Assembly (NCBI GenBank): GCA_002083405.1 | Contig: LVWT01000042.1 | Location: forward strand, 1-61,281 | Length of the DNA stretch: 61,281 nucleotides | From: Nitrospira sp. SG-bin2 | Lineage (GTDB): Bacteria > Nitrospirota > Nitrospiria > Nitrospirales > Nitrospiraceae | Direction: 5' to 3' | Part shown: in pieces, positions 18,049 to 27,017 of the stretch | How the letters are laid out: each line of letters begins with the position of its first letter | Position numbering within the stretch: position 1 is the stretch's first letter | Translations under genes and position numbers: made by a program | The notes under the pieces: model-generated | Database searches by the model: none | Told to the model about the DNA's origin: nothing | Seen by the model: only the letters and a program-made list of their open reading frames with translations

Positions 18049-19053
18049 ATGACTCAAGGCCCTGTACTTTCAACTGTCAACACCATGGCGGACGTATGGG
18101 ATGCGTATCGTCACGAACTGGACGGAGTTGAAGATCGGGTCAACAAGAATCTGGACTCCAGCGTCGCCCTCGTCAATACTGTAGCCGCTCAAATTTTAAG
18201 CGGCGGCGGCAAGCGTGTCCGGCCCCTGCTGCTTGTGCTGAGCGCCCGCCTGTGCGGGTACACCGCCACAGAACACCAACAACTCGGCAGCCTGGTCGAA
18301 TTTATCCATACCGCCACCCTGCTGCACGACGACGTGGTCGATGAAGCCGATCTTCGCCGCGGCAAACGAACTGCGCGCAAGGTCTGGGGCAACCAAATCA
18401 GCATTCTCGTCGGCGACTACCTCTATACCCAAGCCATGTGCCGGGTCATCGAATTTCGCAGTCAAGAGATTAACGAGGTGCTCGCGGAAGCCTGTAAGAA
18501 GATGGCGGAGGGCGAAGTCCTCCAACTCTACTACAACGGCAATCCCGGCCTGCCTGAAAGCGACTACATCAAGATCGTCGAGCATAAAACCGCCGGGTTG
18601 ATCGCGGCCGCCTGCCGCATGGGGGCCATTCTCGCCGAGGCCTCCGACGCACAGCAGGAGGCGCTGTTCCGCTTCGGCCAATATCTGGGGATCGCCTTCC
18701 AGGTCGCCGACGACACCTTGGATTACACCGCGAACGGCGCGGCCCTCGGCAAAACGATCGGGCAGGATCTGCGGCAGGGCAAAGCGACGCTTCCACTGCT
18801 CCATTTGCTGCAACAGTGTTCCGAGGAAGACCGCCGCATGATCAAGGATCGAATGGAGACCAGGACGTTGAGCGCCGAGGATCTGGAGCGCATTCTGTTC
18901 CTGATGAACGAATACGGGTCGATCACGTACGCGATGGACCGGGCCAATACATACATCGCCGCCGCCAAGCGCGAACTCGATCTTTTCGAGGAGGGTCCCG
19001 TTCGGCGCGCCCTGACGGTCACCGCCGACTACATGATTACCCGCGACCGATAG
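18049..19053 (+). CDS. ispB: Trans-polyprenyl diphosphate synthase (IspB type)
   Basis: About 334 residues. It carries both aspartate-rich motifs of chain-elongating prenyltransferases: LLHDDVVDEADLRRG (first DDxxD) and FQVADDTLDYTA (second). It also has the substrate-binding GGGKRVRP. The residue pattern matches octaprenyl/solanesyl-type synthases that make the quinone side chain from FPP and IPP. The start is uncertain: ATG at 18049 or 18085, neither with a good ribosome site. It is divergent from gltB, and the 220 bases between them must hold both promoters. Confidence 0.9.
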   Translation: MTQGPVLSTVNTMADVWDAYRHELDGVEDRVNKNLDSSVALVNTVAAQILSGGGKRVRPLLLVLSARLCGYTATEHQQLGSLVEFIHTATLLHDDVVDEADLRRGKRTARKVWGNQISILVGDYLYTQAMCRVIEFRSQEINEVLAEACKKMAEGEVLQLYYNGNPGLPESDYIKIVEHKTAGLIAAACRMGAILAEASDAQQEALFRFGQYLGIAFQVADDTLDYTANGAALGKTIGQDLRQGKATLPLLHLLQQCSEEDRRMIKDRMETRTLSAEDLERILFLMNEYGSITYAMDRANTYIAAAKRELDLFEEGPVRRALTVTADYMITRDR

Positions 19054-19176
19054 CCGTTCTTCCTGCCTGCATATCGCGCAGACCGGCCCTGGAAAGAACG
19101 CCGCCACAGTGGAGGGATGTCCTTCCCGTCATCATCGAGCCATTCATCGTCAGCCACACACAGCAGGGAGCCACGC

Positions 19177-20496
19177 ATGTCACAGATTCTTCCGTTTCAA
19201 GGCACACTGTACGATACCGCCGTCGTCGGTAATATCGAAAAATTAGTCGCGCCTCCGTACGACATTATTGATGCGGCCGGCCAACAGGCGCTCCATGACC
19301 GGCATCCACAGAACATCATCCGTCTGGAATTAGGACTCGACCGGGCCGGCGACAACGCCACCGACAATCGCTATACCCGCGCCGGCATCGCGCTACGCGA
19401 ATGGATCAAGAGCGGGGCGCTCAAGCGGGACCAGGAACCGGCCATCTATTACCACACGATCGAATACCGTCCGCCGTCGTCAGGACCGGGCGCACCCACG
19501 AAGCTTCTTCGAGGGTTTCTCACTGTCGTGAAACTCGAAGCGTTAGATTCCGGGCACATCTATCCGCACGAAAATACGCGGGCCGCCGCAAAGACCGATC
19601 GATTGAACTTGATCGAAGCGTGCCGTGCCAACTTCAGCCCGATTTGGTCGCTCTACTCCGATCCGCAAGGAGCCATCATCGGATTGCTCGAAACCATGAC
19701 GAAAGGGACGCCGGCCCGATATGACTTCCAGGATGATGCAGGATGCCGGGAGCGTCTCTGGGCCGTGACCGATCCGGCAGTACTCAAACAGATCGTGGAC
19801 CAGATGCAGAGCAAACCGCTCTTCATTGCGGACGGACACCATCGGTATGAAACCGCCCTGAACTATCAAAAGCTCCGCCGGCAAACCGGTTCGCCGGCAG
19901 GCCTCCAGCCCTACGATGGCGTGTTGATGCTGCTGGCCCCGCTCGAAGATCCGGGCCTCACGGTACTGCCTACACACCGGGTCACAACCACTCCGCTGCC
20001 CCCGTATGATCGCGTCAAAGCGTTGCTGGGTGACACCTTCGACTTTCAGGAATTCCCCTATACGGCCGAGACGAAAGACGGGGTCCGCGCGCAATTTCTC
20101 AACACCTTGCGGACGAATGGGCGCACGGCACCGGTCTTCGGCATCGCCTTGAAGGGAGACAGCCGCTATCTCGCGCTCACGTTGAAACCGGCCCATCGTC
20201 CGTCCCCCCAGGCGTCTCCGCGCACAAGACTCGACGTCTCGCTGCTGCAACAACTCATCGTCGCCAAACTCTGCCCGACACAACAAGAACAAGAAGCGAT
20301 CCTCTACACCAAGGACGACCACGAAGCCCTCAACTGGGCAGCCCAGGGAACCGGAACCGGCGCGCTGTTGCTCAATGCGACGAAGGTCGGCGAAATCCAG
20401 GCAGTCGCAACTGCCGGCGAGCGCATGCCGCACAAATCGACCTATTTCTATCCGAAACCCCTGACAGGACTGGTCATCAATGTCATGGAAGGGTAA
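19177..20496 (+). CDS. DUF1015 family protein
   Basis: A 439-residue protein opening SQILPFQGTLYDTAVVGN, then VAPPYDIID. Further blocks are GHIYPHENTRAAAKTDRL, FIADGHHRYETALNY and a C-terminal MPHKSTYFYPKP. These are the conserved segments of DUF1015. The conserved GHHRYET motif suggests an active site but no reaction is established. GGGAG precedes the ATG at 19177. It follows the prenyl synthase in the same direction and may be co-transcribed, although the genes have no known functional link. Confidence 0.9.
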   Translation: MSQILPFQGTLYDTAVVGNIEKLVAPPYDIIDAAGQQALHDRHPQNIIRLELGLDRAGDNATDNRYTRAGIALREWIKSGALKRDQEPAIYYHTIEYRPPSSGPGAPTKLLRGFLTVVKLEALDSGHIYPHENTRAAAKTDRLNLIEACRANFSPIWSLYSDPQGAIIGLLETMTKGTPARYDFQDDAGCRERLWAVTDPAVLKQIVDQMQSKPLFIADGHHRYETALNYQKLRRQTGSPAGLQPYDGVLMLLAPLEDPGLTVLPTHRVTTTPLPPYDRVKALLGDTFDFQEFPYTAETKDGVRAQFLNTLRTNGRTAPVFGIALKGDSRYLALTLKPAHRPSPQASPRTRLDVSLLQQLIVAKLCPTQQEQEAILYTKDDHEALNWAAQGTGTGALLLNATKVGEIQAVATAGERMPHKSTYFYPKPLTGLVINVMEG

Positions 20497-20498
20497 GC

Positions 20499-20619
20499 GA
20501 CGGCATGGGGGAATCGCTCATCGTGCTCGCGCACCCCGCACGCAAGAATGATCAAAAGTTCACATCAAGGGCGGTGCTCGGTGCATACGCGCAGTGATGA
20601 ACGATTCCCCCACGCCGTC
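20499..20619. repeat. Imperfect inverted repeat, about 120 bp
   Basis: The left arm 20499-20525 (GACGGCATGGGGGAATCG...) and right arm 20596-20619 (...CGATTCCCCCACGCCGTC) are near-perfect reverse complements, with about 70 bases between. It lies between the DUF1015 gene and the sigma-54 regulator. It may act as a terminator or be a dispersed palindromic repeat. Confidence 0.7.
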
Positions 20620-20639
20620 TGAGCGAGAGGGGTAAGGAC

Positions 20640-22013
20640 GTGACCGCCAAGATATTGATCGTTGACGACGATGCCGACATCGTCGCGATGTTGGCAGATC
20701 GGCTCCACTCCCTCGGCTATAGTACGGTGGCTGCGCGGGACGGGCGGGAGGCGCTGGAGCAGATCGCGCAAGAATCGCCCCACCTCGTGCTGCTCGACTT
20801 GACGCTGCCTAAACTCTCCGGCCTCGATGTACTGAAACAACTGAACCGGTCAAAGCACACGGAGACCTTGCCGGTCGTCGTCATGACCGCCCACGGCTCG
20901 ATCGACGCCGCCGTCGACGCCATGAAAGAAGGCGCCTACGACTTCCTCACCAAGCCCCTCGAAAAAGATCATCTGCTCATCGTCATCCGCAAGGCCCTGG
21001 AGCGGGATTCACTCCAGCGGCAAGTCGCGTACCTCCGGTCCGAGGTCGCCGGCCGATACGCCTCCATCGTCGGGAGCAGCCCGTCCGTACAATCTGTGCA
21101 GGAAGCGGCCCGGCGGGCCGCTAAGTCCGACGCCGGCGTCTTGTTACTGGGAGAAAGCGGAACCGGCAAAGAACTGTTCGCCCGCTCCATCCATCAGTGG
21201 AGCCCCCGCCAGACCATGCCGCTCGTCGTCATCAACTGTGTCGCGTTGACCGAAACGTTGCTCGAGAACGAACTGTTCGGACATGAGCGCGGCGCCTTCA
21301 CCGGAGCGGACCGGCTACAAAAAGGCAAACTGGAAATGGCCGATGGCGGCACGGTCTTTCTCGACGAGATCGGAGACATGCCGCCGTCGCTTCAAGCAAA
21401 ACTGCTGCGCGTGCTGCAGGACCGCGAATTCCACCGTGTTGGCGGCTCCAAAAACGTTTCGGTCAATATCCGCGTCATCGCCGCCACGAACAAGGATCTG
21501 AAGAAGGCGGTGAAGGCCGGCCAATTCCGCGAAGATCTCTATTTCCGCTTGAACGTCATCACCCTCACACTCCCGCCTCTTCGGGAGCGCCGCGGAGACA
21601 TCGCTGCCTTGGCTCAGTTCTTTCTCGATCGGCATACCAAAGATGCGAAACGCCCCGGCATGACCCTCAGCCCCGCCGCGCTCGATGCGCTCACCCGCTA
21701 TCCATGGCCTGGAAACATCCGTGAGTTGGACAATGTCATCGCCCGCGCCGTCGTCCTCAGTCCCACAGACACCATTGAGCCGGCGGTGCTGGCTCTGCTG
21801 CCGGAAGACGCGGGACTTCGGGCCCAGGACAACAGCTCTCTGTCCTATCTGGATTTGCCGTACCACGAATCCATGCATGAGCACGGCCGACACATCATCG
21901 ACCGCGCCATCGAGCGGGCAAACGGCAATCAGACGAAAGCCGCAGAATTTCTCAAACTTCAGCGCACCTATCTGCTTCGGTTGATCAAGCAGTACAAATC
22001 CAGGCAGGCGTGA
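20640..22013 (+). CDS. Sigma-54-dependent response regulator (NtrC family)
   Basis: A 457-residue regulator. The receiver domain has the acidic pocket LIVDDD and phospho-acceptor Asp53 (LLDLTLP). The AAA+ domain has Walker A GESGTGKE (171-178) and the sigma-54 contact loop GAFTGAD (218-224), with FLDEIGDMP as Walker B. A Fis-type helix-turn-helix ends the protein (GNQTKAAEFLKLQRTYLLRLIKQ). It should activate sigma-54 promoters after phosphorylation. The start is the GTG at 20640. No kinase is adjacent; the nearest is the orphan kinase at 37859. Confidence 0.94.
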   Translation: MTAKILIVDDDADIVAMLADRLHSLGYSTVAARDGREALEQIAQESPHLVLLDLTLPKLSGLDVLKQLNRSKHTETLPVVVMTAHGSIDAAVDAMKEGAYDFLTKPLEKDHLLIVIRKALERDSLQRQVAYLRSEVAGRYASIVGSSPSVQSVQEAARRAAKSDAGVLLLGESGTGKELFARSIHQWSPRQTMPLVVINCVALTETLLENELFGHERGAFTGADRLQKGKLEMADGGTVFLDEIGDMPPSLQAKLLRVLQDREFHRVGGSKNVSVNIRVIAATNKDLKKAVKAGQFREDLYFRLNVITLTLPPLRERRGDIAALAQFFLDRHTKDAKRPGMTLSPAALDALTRYPWPGNIRELDNVIARAVVLSPTDTIEPAVLALLPEDAGLRAQDNSSLSYLDLPYHESMHEHGRHIIDRAIERANGNQTKAAEFLKLQRTYLLRLIKQYKSRQA

Positions 22014-22172
22014 GAGACCGCTTACGCGCGTATCTCGCGAAGCGTGAAGCGCAGGATGGGAAGAGAGCCTGTCGTTTCTTTGTTTGCGAGATACGCTTCA
22101 CCGTTCGACAGGCTCACGGTCCTGAGCTGAGTCGAAGGACGAGATACGCACGACGAGGAACGGCGCACGCCA
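22014..22172. repeat. Composite dispersed repeats (CGTATCTCG and GTTCGACAGGCTCACGG families)
   Basis: This intergenic stretch holds CGAGATACGCTTCACCG, a segment reading TTCGACAGGCTCACGGTCC and another CGAGATACGC. The same words recur near 43545-43660, 48114-48173, 52960-53070 and 56680-56815. It lies between convergent genes. Confidence 0.7.
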
Positions 22173-22922
22173 TTACGACCGCGGGCCGGCCGGACGGCGA
22201 TCTTCCAACCGTATCAGCCCCGCCCGCACATCGTGCTCCGCCTGCCCGTACCGTTCGGCAGTTCCGATGTCAGACCAGTATCCTTTCAGATCGTACCCAA
22301 GCACGGCATCGCCTCGCGTGATGGCCGCCACATAGGGATCGATGATCGACGACGCCACGCCCTTCGGCACCTCGCGCAGCAACCTGGGATTCACAATATG
22401 GATTCCGGCAAACATCCGTGGGACAGTCGGAACCGGCGCTGAAAGGCCTTTTCCCGTAATGCGCACGATCCGATTCCCGGCTCCCACCTCCACCAACCCC
22501 CAACCGGCAGCATCCGGATCTTCCCGCAACACTAATGTCGCCGCGGCATGGTTCGTATGGTGGAACGCCCAGAGCGCGGTGAGATCCAATTCGACGAGGG
22601 TATCTCCGTTCAGCACCAGCACCGGTTCACCTGAAAAGTACGGCTCCGCCTGCTTGATTCCCCCGCCTGTCCCAAGAATCATCGGCTCACGCGAGTAGAT
22701 AATCCGAAGGCCGAACTGCGAGCCGTCTCCCAGCGCCTGTTCGATCATGGGGCCAAGATAATGCAGATTGATGACCACATCATGGAACCCGTGACGCTTC
22801 AGCAGCAATAAGTTCCAGACGATCAGCGGCGTCCCGCCGACGGGAAGCAGCGGCTTGGGCATCGTGTTGGTCAGTGGTCTGAGACGGGTTCCGAGCCCCG
22901 CCGCGAGGATCATGGCTTTCAT
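22173..22922 (-). CDS. murU: Nucleotidyltransferase, probable MurNAc-1-P uridylyltransferase
   Basis: A 249-residue GT-A-fold nucleotidyltransferase. It opens MKAMILAAGLGTRLRPLT and has PKPLLPVGGTPLI (the lysine-proline signature) and VLNGDTLVELDL, which supplies the metal-binding aspartate. Family members transfer UMP to sugar-1-phosphates. Its position after an AmgK-like sugar kinase on the same strand points to MurU of the anabolic cell-wall recycling route (MurNAc-1-P to UDP-MurNAc). By sequence alone a mannose- or glucose-1-P transferase is possible. About 90 bases of repeat separate it from the kinase gene. Confidence 0.78.
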   Translation of the reverse strand: MKAMILAAGLGTRLRPLTNTMPKPLLPVGGTPLIVWNLLLLKRHGFHDVVINLHYLGPMIEQALGDGSQFGLRIIYSREPMILGTGGGIKQAEPYFSGEPVLVLNGDTLVELDLTALWAFHHTNHAAATLVLREDPDAAGWGLVEVGAGNRIVRITGKGLSAPVPTVPRMFAGIHIVNPRLLREVPKGVASSIIDPYVAAITRGDAVLGYDLKGYWSDIGTAERYGQAEHDVRAGLIRLEDRRPAGPRS

Positions 22923-23012
22923 GTGGCCTCGTGAGGCGCAAGGCGTAAGGCGTACGGGGAGGTTCCGATCAGATCGAGCTTCATCAGTCTAGCCCCCTCA
23001 CGCCTCACGGAA

Positions 23013-24116
23013 TTATTGGAGTTCCGGCACGTACGGAGTGAGATGTGTTCGGAGCGTCTCCAATTCCTGATACTTCTGGAGATTGCGTTTGACATAGCCC
23101 AACACACGAGGAATGTCTGCCAGGAATTTCGGATTGCCTTTGACGCGATCGATGTAGACAAAACGCCCGGCCGCCTTGAGATTGCGCTGGATGCTGGTGA
23201 GATCGAACAGGCGTCGAAATGCGGCGCGATTGGCCCACACAAAGCGCTGTTCGGCCAACCGGTCGAGATAGTAATCTACCAGGACGTCGATCAACGATTC
23301 ATCGAGCTGGATATAGGCATCCCGCAAGAGCGACGATAAATCATACGTCGACGGCCCCATCAGCGCGTCTTGAAAATCGATCACGCCAAGCCGCGCTCCA
23401 TCGACCATCAGATTGCGCGAATGGTAATCGCGATGCACGAAGACACGCGGCTGGCCGGCGAGCAGATCTGCAATCTGTTCGAACTCGCGGCGGATCGGCA
23501 TCCAGTCGTCGGCGCACATCGGCTTGCCCTGGCGCGCCACAATGCCATACTCCAGAAAATGATCGAACTCCCACAGGAGTAGCGGCGCATCGAAACTGCG
23601 GTGAAAGGCCAGACACCCCGGATCGGCAGGCGTTGTTCCCTTGATCTGCATCTGCACTAACACGTCGATGGCCTGTTTGTATCGGGATTCCAACCCGGGC
23701 GCGTCCGCCACGCTGACCGCTTCCGCCAGCGTCACGTCGCCGAAATCCTCCAGATACAACAGCCCGGCCGCTTGATCATAGCAATACAGCGTCGGCACCG
23801 GGACCCCGGCCTTTGCCAGATGCGACATGACGTTGAGAAACGGCAACTCAGCGATCTGATGCGTGGCGCCGCTCACCGCCTCTTCAGACTGTTTGAATGC
23901 TTCCGGCTCGGCCAGCTGCATCAGAATCAGGGAATGAGGAGGCCCTCCTGCGAGAGCCACGCGATAATAGCGCCGATTGGACGCATCGCCCGCCAACGGC
24001 GTCATCCCTCGCAAAATCAAGCCGGGAGCAAGATGCGCTTCAACCGTCCGCGCCACGAGTGTTTGATCCGGCAGAGCAAGCGGAGCCTTTGGAGGGGCAG
24101 GATTCACGGTCGTCAT
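23013..24116 (-). CDS. amgK: Aminoglycoside-phosphotransferase-fold kinase, probable AmgK
   Basis: A 367-residue kinase. The Brenner motif FVHRDYHSRNLMV carries the catalytic aspartate. The metal-binding DFQD appears in GVIDFQDALMGPSTYDL. The front block PLAGDASNRRYYRV is typical of anomeric N-acetylmuramate/GlcNAc kinases. Together with the downstream nucleotidyltransferase it would convert MurNAc to UDP-MurNAc and bypass de novo synthesis, the step targeted by fosfomycin. The start is the ATG at 24116, preceded by a perfect TATAAT at 9 bases with no Shine-Dalgarno, suggesting a leaderless message. The VanZ gene lies 55 bases upstream. Confidence 0.82.
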   Translation of the reverse strand: MTTVNPAPPKAPLALPDQTLVARTVEAHLAPGLILRGMTPLAGDASNRRYYRVALAGGPPHSLILMQLAEPEAFKQSEEAVSGATHQIAELPFLNVMSHLAKAGVPVPTLYCYDQAAGLLYLEDFGDVTLAEAVSVADAPGLESRYKQAIDVLVQMQIKGTTPADPGCLAFHRSFDAPLLLWEFDHFLEYGIVARQGKPMCADDWMPIRREFEQIADLLAGQPRVFVHRDYHSRNLMVDGARLGVIDFQDALMGPSTYDLSSLLRDAYIQLDESLIDVLVDYYLDRLAEQRFVWANRAAFRRLFDLTSIQRNLKAAGRFVYIDRVKGNPKFLADIPRVLGYVKRNLQKYQELETLRTHLTPYVPELQ

Positions 24117-24125
24117 ATGGGGCGG

Positions 24126-24131
24126 ATTATA
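24126..24131 (-). promoter_or_regulatory. TATAAT box directly before amgK start
   Basis: On the minus strand TATAAT ends 9 bases before the ATG at 24116. No ribosome site lies between. It fits a promoter giving a leaderless or near-leaderless transcript. Confidence 0.45.
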
Positions 24132-24171
24132 GCGAGGGTCCTCGAACTTGTCACGAAGACAGCACAATCCA

Positions 24172-24582
24172 TCAGTGTTTGCTACGTACAGTCAATGCCG
24201 AACTCACCGGCCACAGACTGTCGAGCCGGGACATGACCGCTGCGCCGACGGCCGCGCCGATGGTATCAGCCACCCAATCGGGCCAGCTCGAATCACGAAA
24301 AGGCACGAGCGACTGATGAATCTCATCGCTGATCCCATACAAGGACGCGAAGAGAACGGCCAGGGGCAGGGCCTGGTTTCCCCATGACTCGTTTGTCCCC
24401 CAACGCAAAGCCCGATAGCACAATCCTCCCAATGCCGCGTATTCAACCACATGCAGAACCTTGTCACTGAAAGACAAGACGAACGACGGAAGATCGTCTT
24501 CCGGATGGGGCTGCGATGACAAATAGAAAATCAGTCCGGCATAGGCGCACACCGGCATCCAGTATCGAAGGAATCTGCTCAC
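24172..24582 (-). CDS. VanZ family membrane protein
   Basis: A 136-residue protein with about four membrane segments and the VanZ motifs DKVLHVVEYAALG and GISDEIHQSLVPFRDSSWPDWVADTIGAAVG. I chose the GTG at 24582 because GGAAAGG lies about 8 bases upstream; the open frame extends 11 codons further without a ribosome site. VanZ proteins are linked to low-level teicoplanin resistance in enterococci, and the wider family function is unclear. Placement before amgK-murU may indicate a shared envelope role. Confidence 0.85.
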   Translation of the reverse strand: MSRFLRYWMPVCAYAGLIFYLSSQPHPEDDLPSFVLSFSDKVLHVVEYAALGGLCYRALRWGTNESWGNQALPLAVLFASLYGISDEIHQSLVPFRDSSWPDWVADTIGAAVGAAVMSRLDSLWPVSSALTVRSKH

Positions 24583-24684
24583 TGTTTTTCCTTTCCAGCA
24601 AGAAGGCCCCGGCAAATATCGCCGTTGATTGCATGCCCCCTATCCCTATGACATACTTTGCACAACAATGGAATTGTTTCCCCA

Positions 24685-26889
24685 ATGAAGCGCGCCCACG
24701 TCTGTTTCGTGTGGCATATGCACCAGCCGTACTACACCGATCCGGTGGCTGGATCGGCCAGTATGCCCTGGGTGCGGCTCCATGCGACCAAAGCCTACTA
24801 CGACATGGCGTACCTGCTGGAGCAATTTCCGGCCGTGCATGCGACGTTCAACTTTACCCCGTCGCTCCTGCTGCAACTACAGGAGATCGGTACCGGCGCC
24901 GTGCGTGATCTCTTTCTCGAACATGCGCAACGGCCTGCGGCGGACCTCACTGATGAAGAACAAGCCTTTCTAATCCGCCATTTCTTTTCTGCCAATTGGG
25001 CCACGATGGTGCGTCCGTACCCGCGCTACCACGAATTGCTGGTGAAGCGTGGATTAGACATCCAGGGGCAGGACCTTAACGGCCTGGCTGAGCGGTTCTC
25101 CGTTCAGGATTTTCTGGATCTGCAAGTCTGGCACAATCTCGCCTGGTTCGGATATGGCGCCGTCGCTCGCTATCCCCGCCTGGCTGCACTACGCAATAAG
25201 AATCGTAGCTTCACGGAGGAAGAGAAACAGGAAATATTGGCGCTCCAGCTCGCGACTATGCGCGAAGTCGTCCCTCTCTATCGGCAACTCGTAGAACGAG
25301 GACAAATTGAGCTGACGACGACACCCTTCTTTCATCCGATTCTCCCACTCGTCATCGATACCGATCTCACCCGGCGCGCCAGGCCGGATCTCCCGCTGCC
25401 GGCTCGATTCCATGCCCCGGAAGATGCCGAGGCCCAACTCCGGCTGGCCGTCGACTTTCACAGCAGAACATTCGGCCGCGCGCCGGCAGGCTTATGGCCG
25501 TCGGAAGGGTCGGTCTGCCCTGAGCTGCTCCCCCTCATCCATAACGCCGGTCTGCGCTGGCTGGCGACTGATGAAGGCATCCTCGCCCGTTCCATGGAGT
25601 TGGAGGGGCGGCCGTGGAATCGGCAAGGATCGCTCTACCGGTTCTATCGGGCCGGACTGTCCGGACAAGAATTGACCATGCTGTTTCGAGACCGAGAGAT
25701 CTCCGACGCGTTCGGATTTGTGTACCACAAGACGACGCCGGAATCAGCCGCCGAGGATGTGCTCCGGCGGCTGCGGAACATCGTCCGGGAGACGGCACAG
25801 GAGGAGATTGTCATCGGTGTAATCCTGGACGGAGAAAATCCTTGGGAACATTACCATGACGGCGGCGAGCGATTTCTTTCCCTCCTGTATTCCACTTTTT
25901 CACAACGCACCCTGGATCAGGAACACAGTGTCGCCGTCCAATCCACGACTGTCTCCGAGGCGATGACGATGGCTCCTCCCTCACAGCATCTGTCCTGCCT
26001 GCATTCCGGCTCATGGATCAATACCGACTATAAGATCTGGATCGGCCATGAGGAGGACAATCGAGGCTGGGATGTCCTGGGCCACACCAGAGCGCGCCTT
26101 GCAGCCCTCGCACCGAATCTTCCGCCGGACCGCGCGCAAGCGGCATGGAACGAACTCTACGCCGCCGAGGGCAGCGACTGGTTCTGGTGGTACGGCGACG
26201 ATTTCGAGACGGACTTCAAGCCGGAATTCGACCGGCTGTTCAGAACCCATCTTCGCAACGTGTGGACGCATATGGGCCTGACGCCGCCGGACCAGCTGAG
26301 TCGGCCGATTTGCACGGCAGCCTTCGTCCCTGAGACTGAGAGCGTCATTCAGCCACGCTCGCTGCTGTCCCCGACGATCGATGGAGTGGTAACCGATTTT
26401 TTTGAATGGCGCGGGGCAGGGACGATCAACACACAGCCGCCGCTGGGCGCCATGTGGAAAGCCGACGGTCTGTTCACCGGCGTCCGATTCTGCTGGAGCC
26501 ATGAGTGGCTGTCCCTCCGGTTTGACTTTGACGAAGCGGCACAGGCACGGCACCCCGGCATGCGTGTGGACATCACGCTGCAAGGCCGGCACCACACGTT
26601 TCGACTTGCGTTCGCCCTGGACCCGCCTGGCCCGGATCATTTTGTGTTGTCTCAAGCAACCGGACCGGACACGTGGATGGAGATCGGGCCCTACCGCTCA
26701 ATTTGCCGCAACCGCGTGGTGGAGCTGGCCTTGCCCTGGAAAGATCTGCAGCTCGAGCCCGGACAGGACGTGCGGATGTCGATTGTCATCGTGGAGCACA
26801 GCCTTGAAGTGTCCCGCTACCCGCATCAGCGGCCTGCGGTATTGACCGTACCAGGACCGGAATTCGATGCAGCCATGTGGCGAGTGTAA
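24685..26889 (+). CDS. Glycoside hydrolase family 57 protein
   Basis: A 734-residue protein. The N-terminal beta/alpha barrel opens with VCFVWHMHQPYY (GH57 motif 1). It contains GLWPSEGSVCPELLP, where the glutamate is the likely nucleophile, and VILDGENPWEHYHDGGERFL, with conserved acidic and histidine residues. A C-terminal beta-rich domain starts near DGVVTDFFEWRGAG. GH57 enzymes act on alpha-glucans as amylases, glucanotransferases or branching enzymes; this long type is often listed as an alpha-amylase/alpha-mannosidase-like protein. It precedes galT and probably works in glycogen or alpha-glucan turnover with glgB at 43747. Confidence 0.9.
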   Translation: MKRAHVCFVWHMHQPYYTDPVAGSASMPWVRLHATKAYYDMAYLLEQFPAVHATFNFTPSLLLQLQEIGTGAVRDLFLEHAQRPAADLTDEEQAFLIRHFFSANWATMVRPYPRYHELLVKRGLDIQGQDLNGLAERFSVQDFLDLQVWHNLAWFGYGAVARYPRLAALRNKNRSFTEEEKQEILALQLATMREVVPLYRQLVERGQIELTTTPFFHPILPLVIDTDLTRRARPDLPLPARFHAPEDAEAQLRLAVDFHSRTFGRAPAGLWPSEGSVCPELLPLIHNAGLRWLATDEGILARSMELEGRPWNRQGSLYRFYRAGLSGQELTMLFRDREISDAFGFVYHKTTPESAAEDVLRRLRNIVRETAQEEIVIGVILDGENPWEHYHDGGERFLSLLYSTFSQRTLDQEHSVAVQSTTVSEAMTMAPPSQHLSCLHSGSWINTDYKIWIGHEEDNRGWDVLGHTRARLAALAPNLPPDRAQAAWNELYAAEGSDWFWWYGDDFETDFKPEFDRLFRTHLRNVWTHMGLTPPDQLSRPICTAAFVPETESVIQPRSLLSPTIDGVVTDFFEWRGAGTINTQPPLGAMWKADGLFTGVRFCWSHEWLSLRFDFDEAAQARHPGMRVDITLQGRHHTFRLAFALDPPGPDHFVLSQATGPDTWMEIGPYRSICRNRVVELALPWKDLQLEPGQDVRMSIVIVEHSLEVSRYPHQRPAVLTVPGPEFDAAMWRV

Positions 26890-27017
26890 CAGACGTAAAA
26901 GGTAAAACGTGAAACGTGAACGGATCCAGCAGGTACTCGGAAACATCTCCAAGCACCGGCATATCTTTTCCTACCAAGTGTTTTACGTTTCACATCTCAC
27001 GTTTCACGGAGGGAAAG
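26890..27017. repeat. Inverted pair of ACGTTTCACGTTTCACG-type repeats
   Basis: GTAAAACGTGAAACGTGAACGG near 26903 and TTTACGTTTCACATCTCACGTTTCACGG near 26981-27008 form an inverted pair. The same word family occurs at 53824-53858. The right arm runs into the galT ribosome site. Confidence 0.65.
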
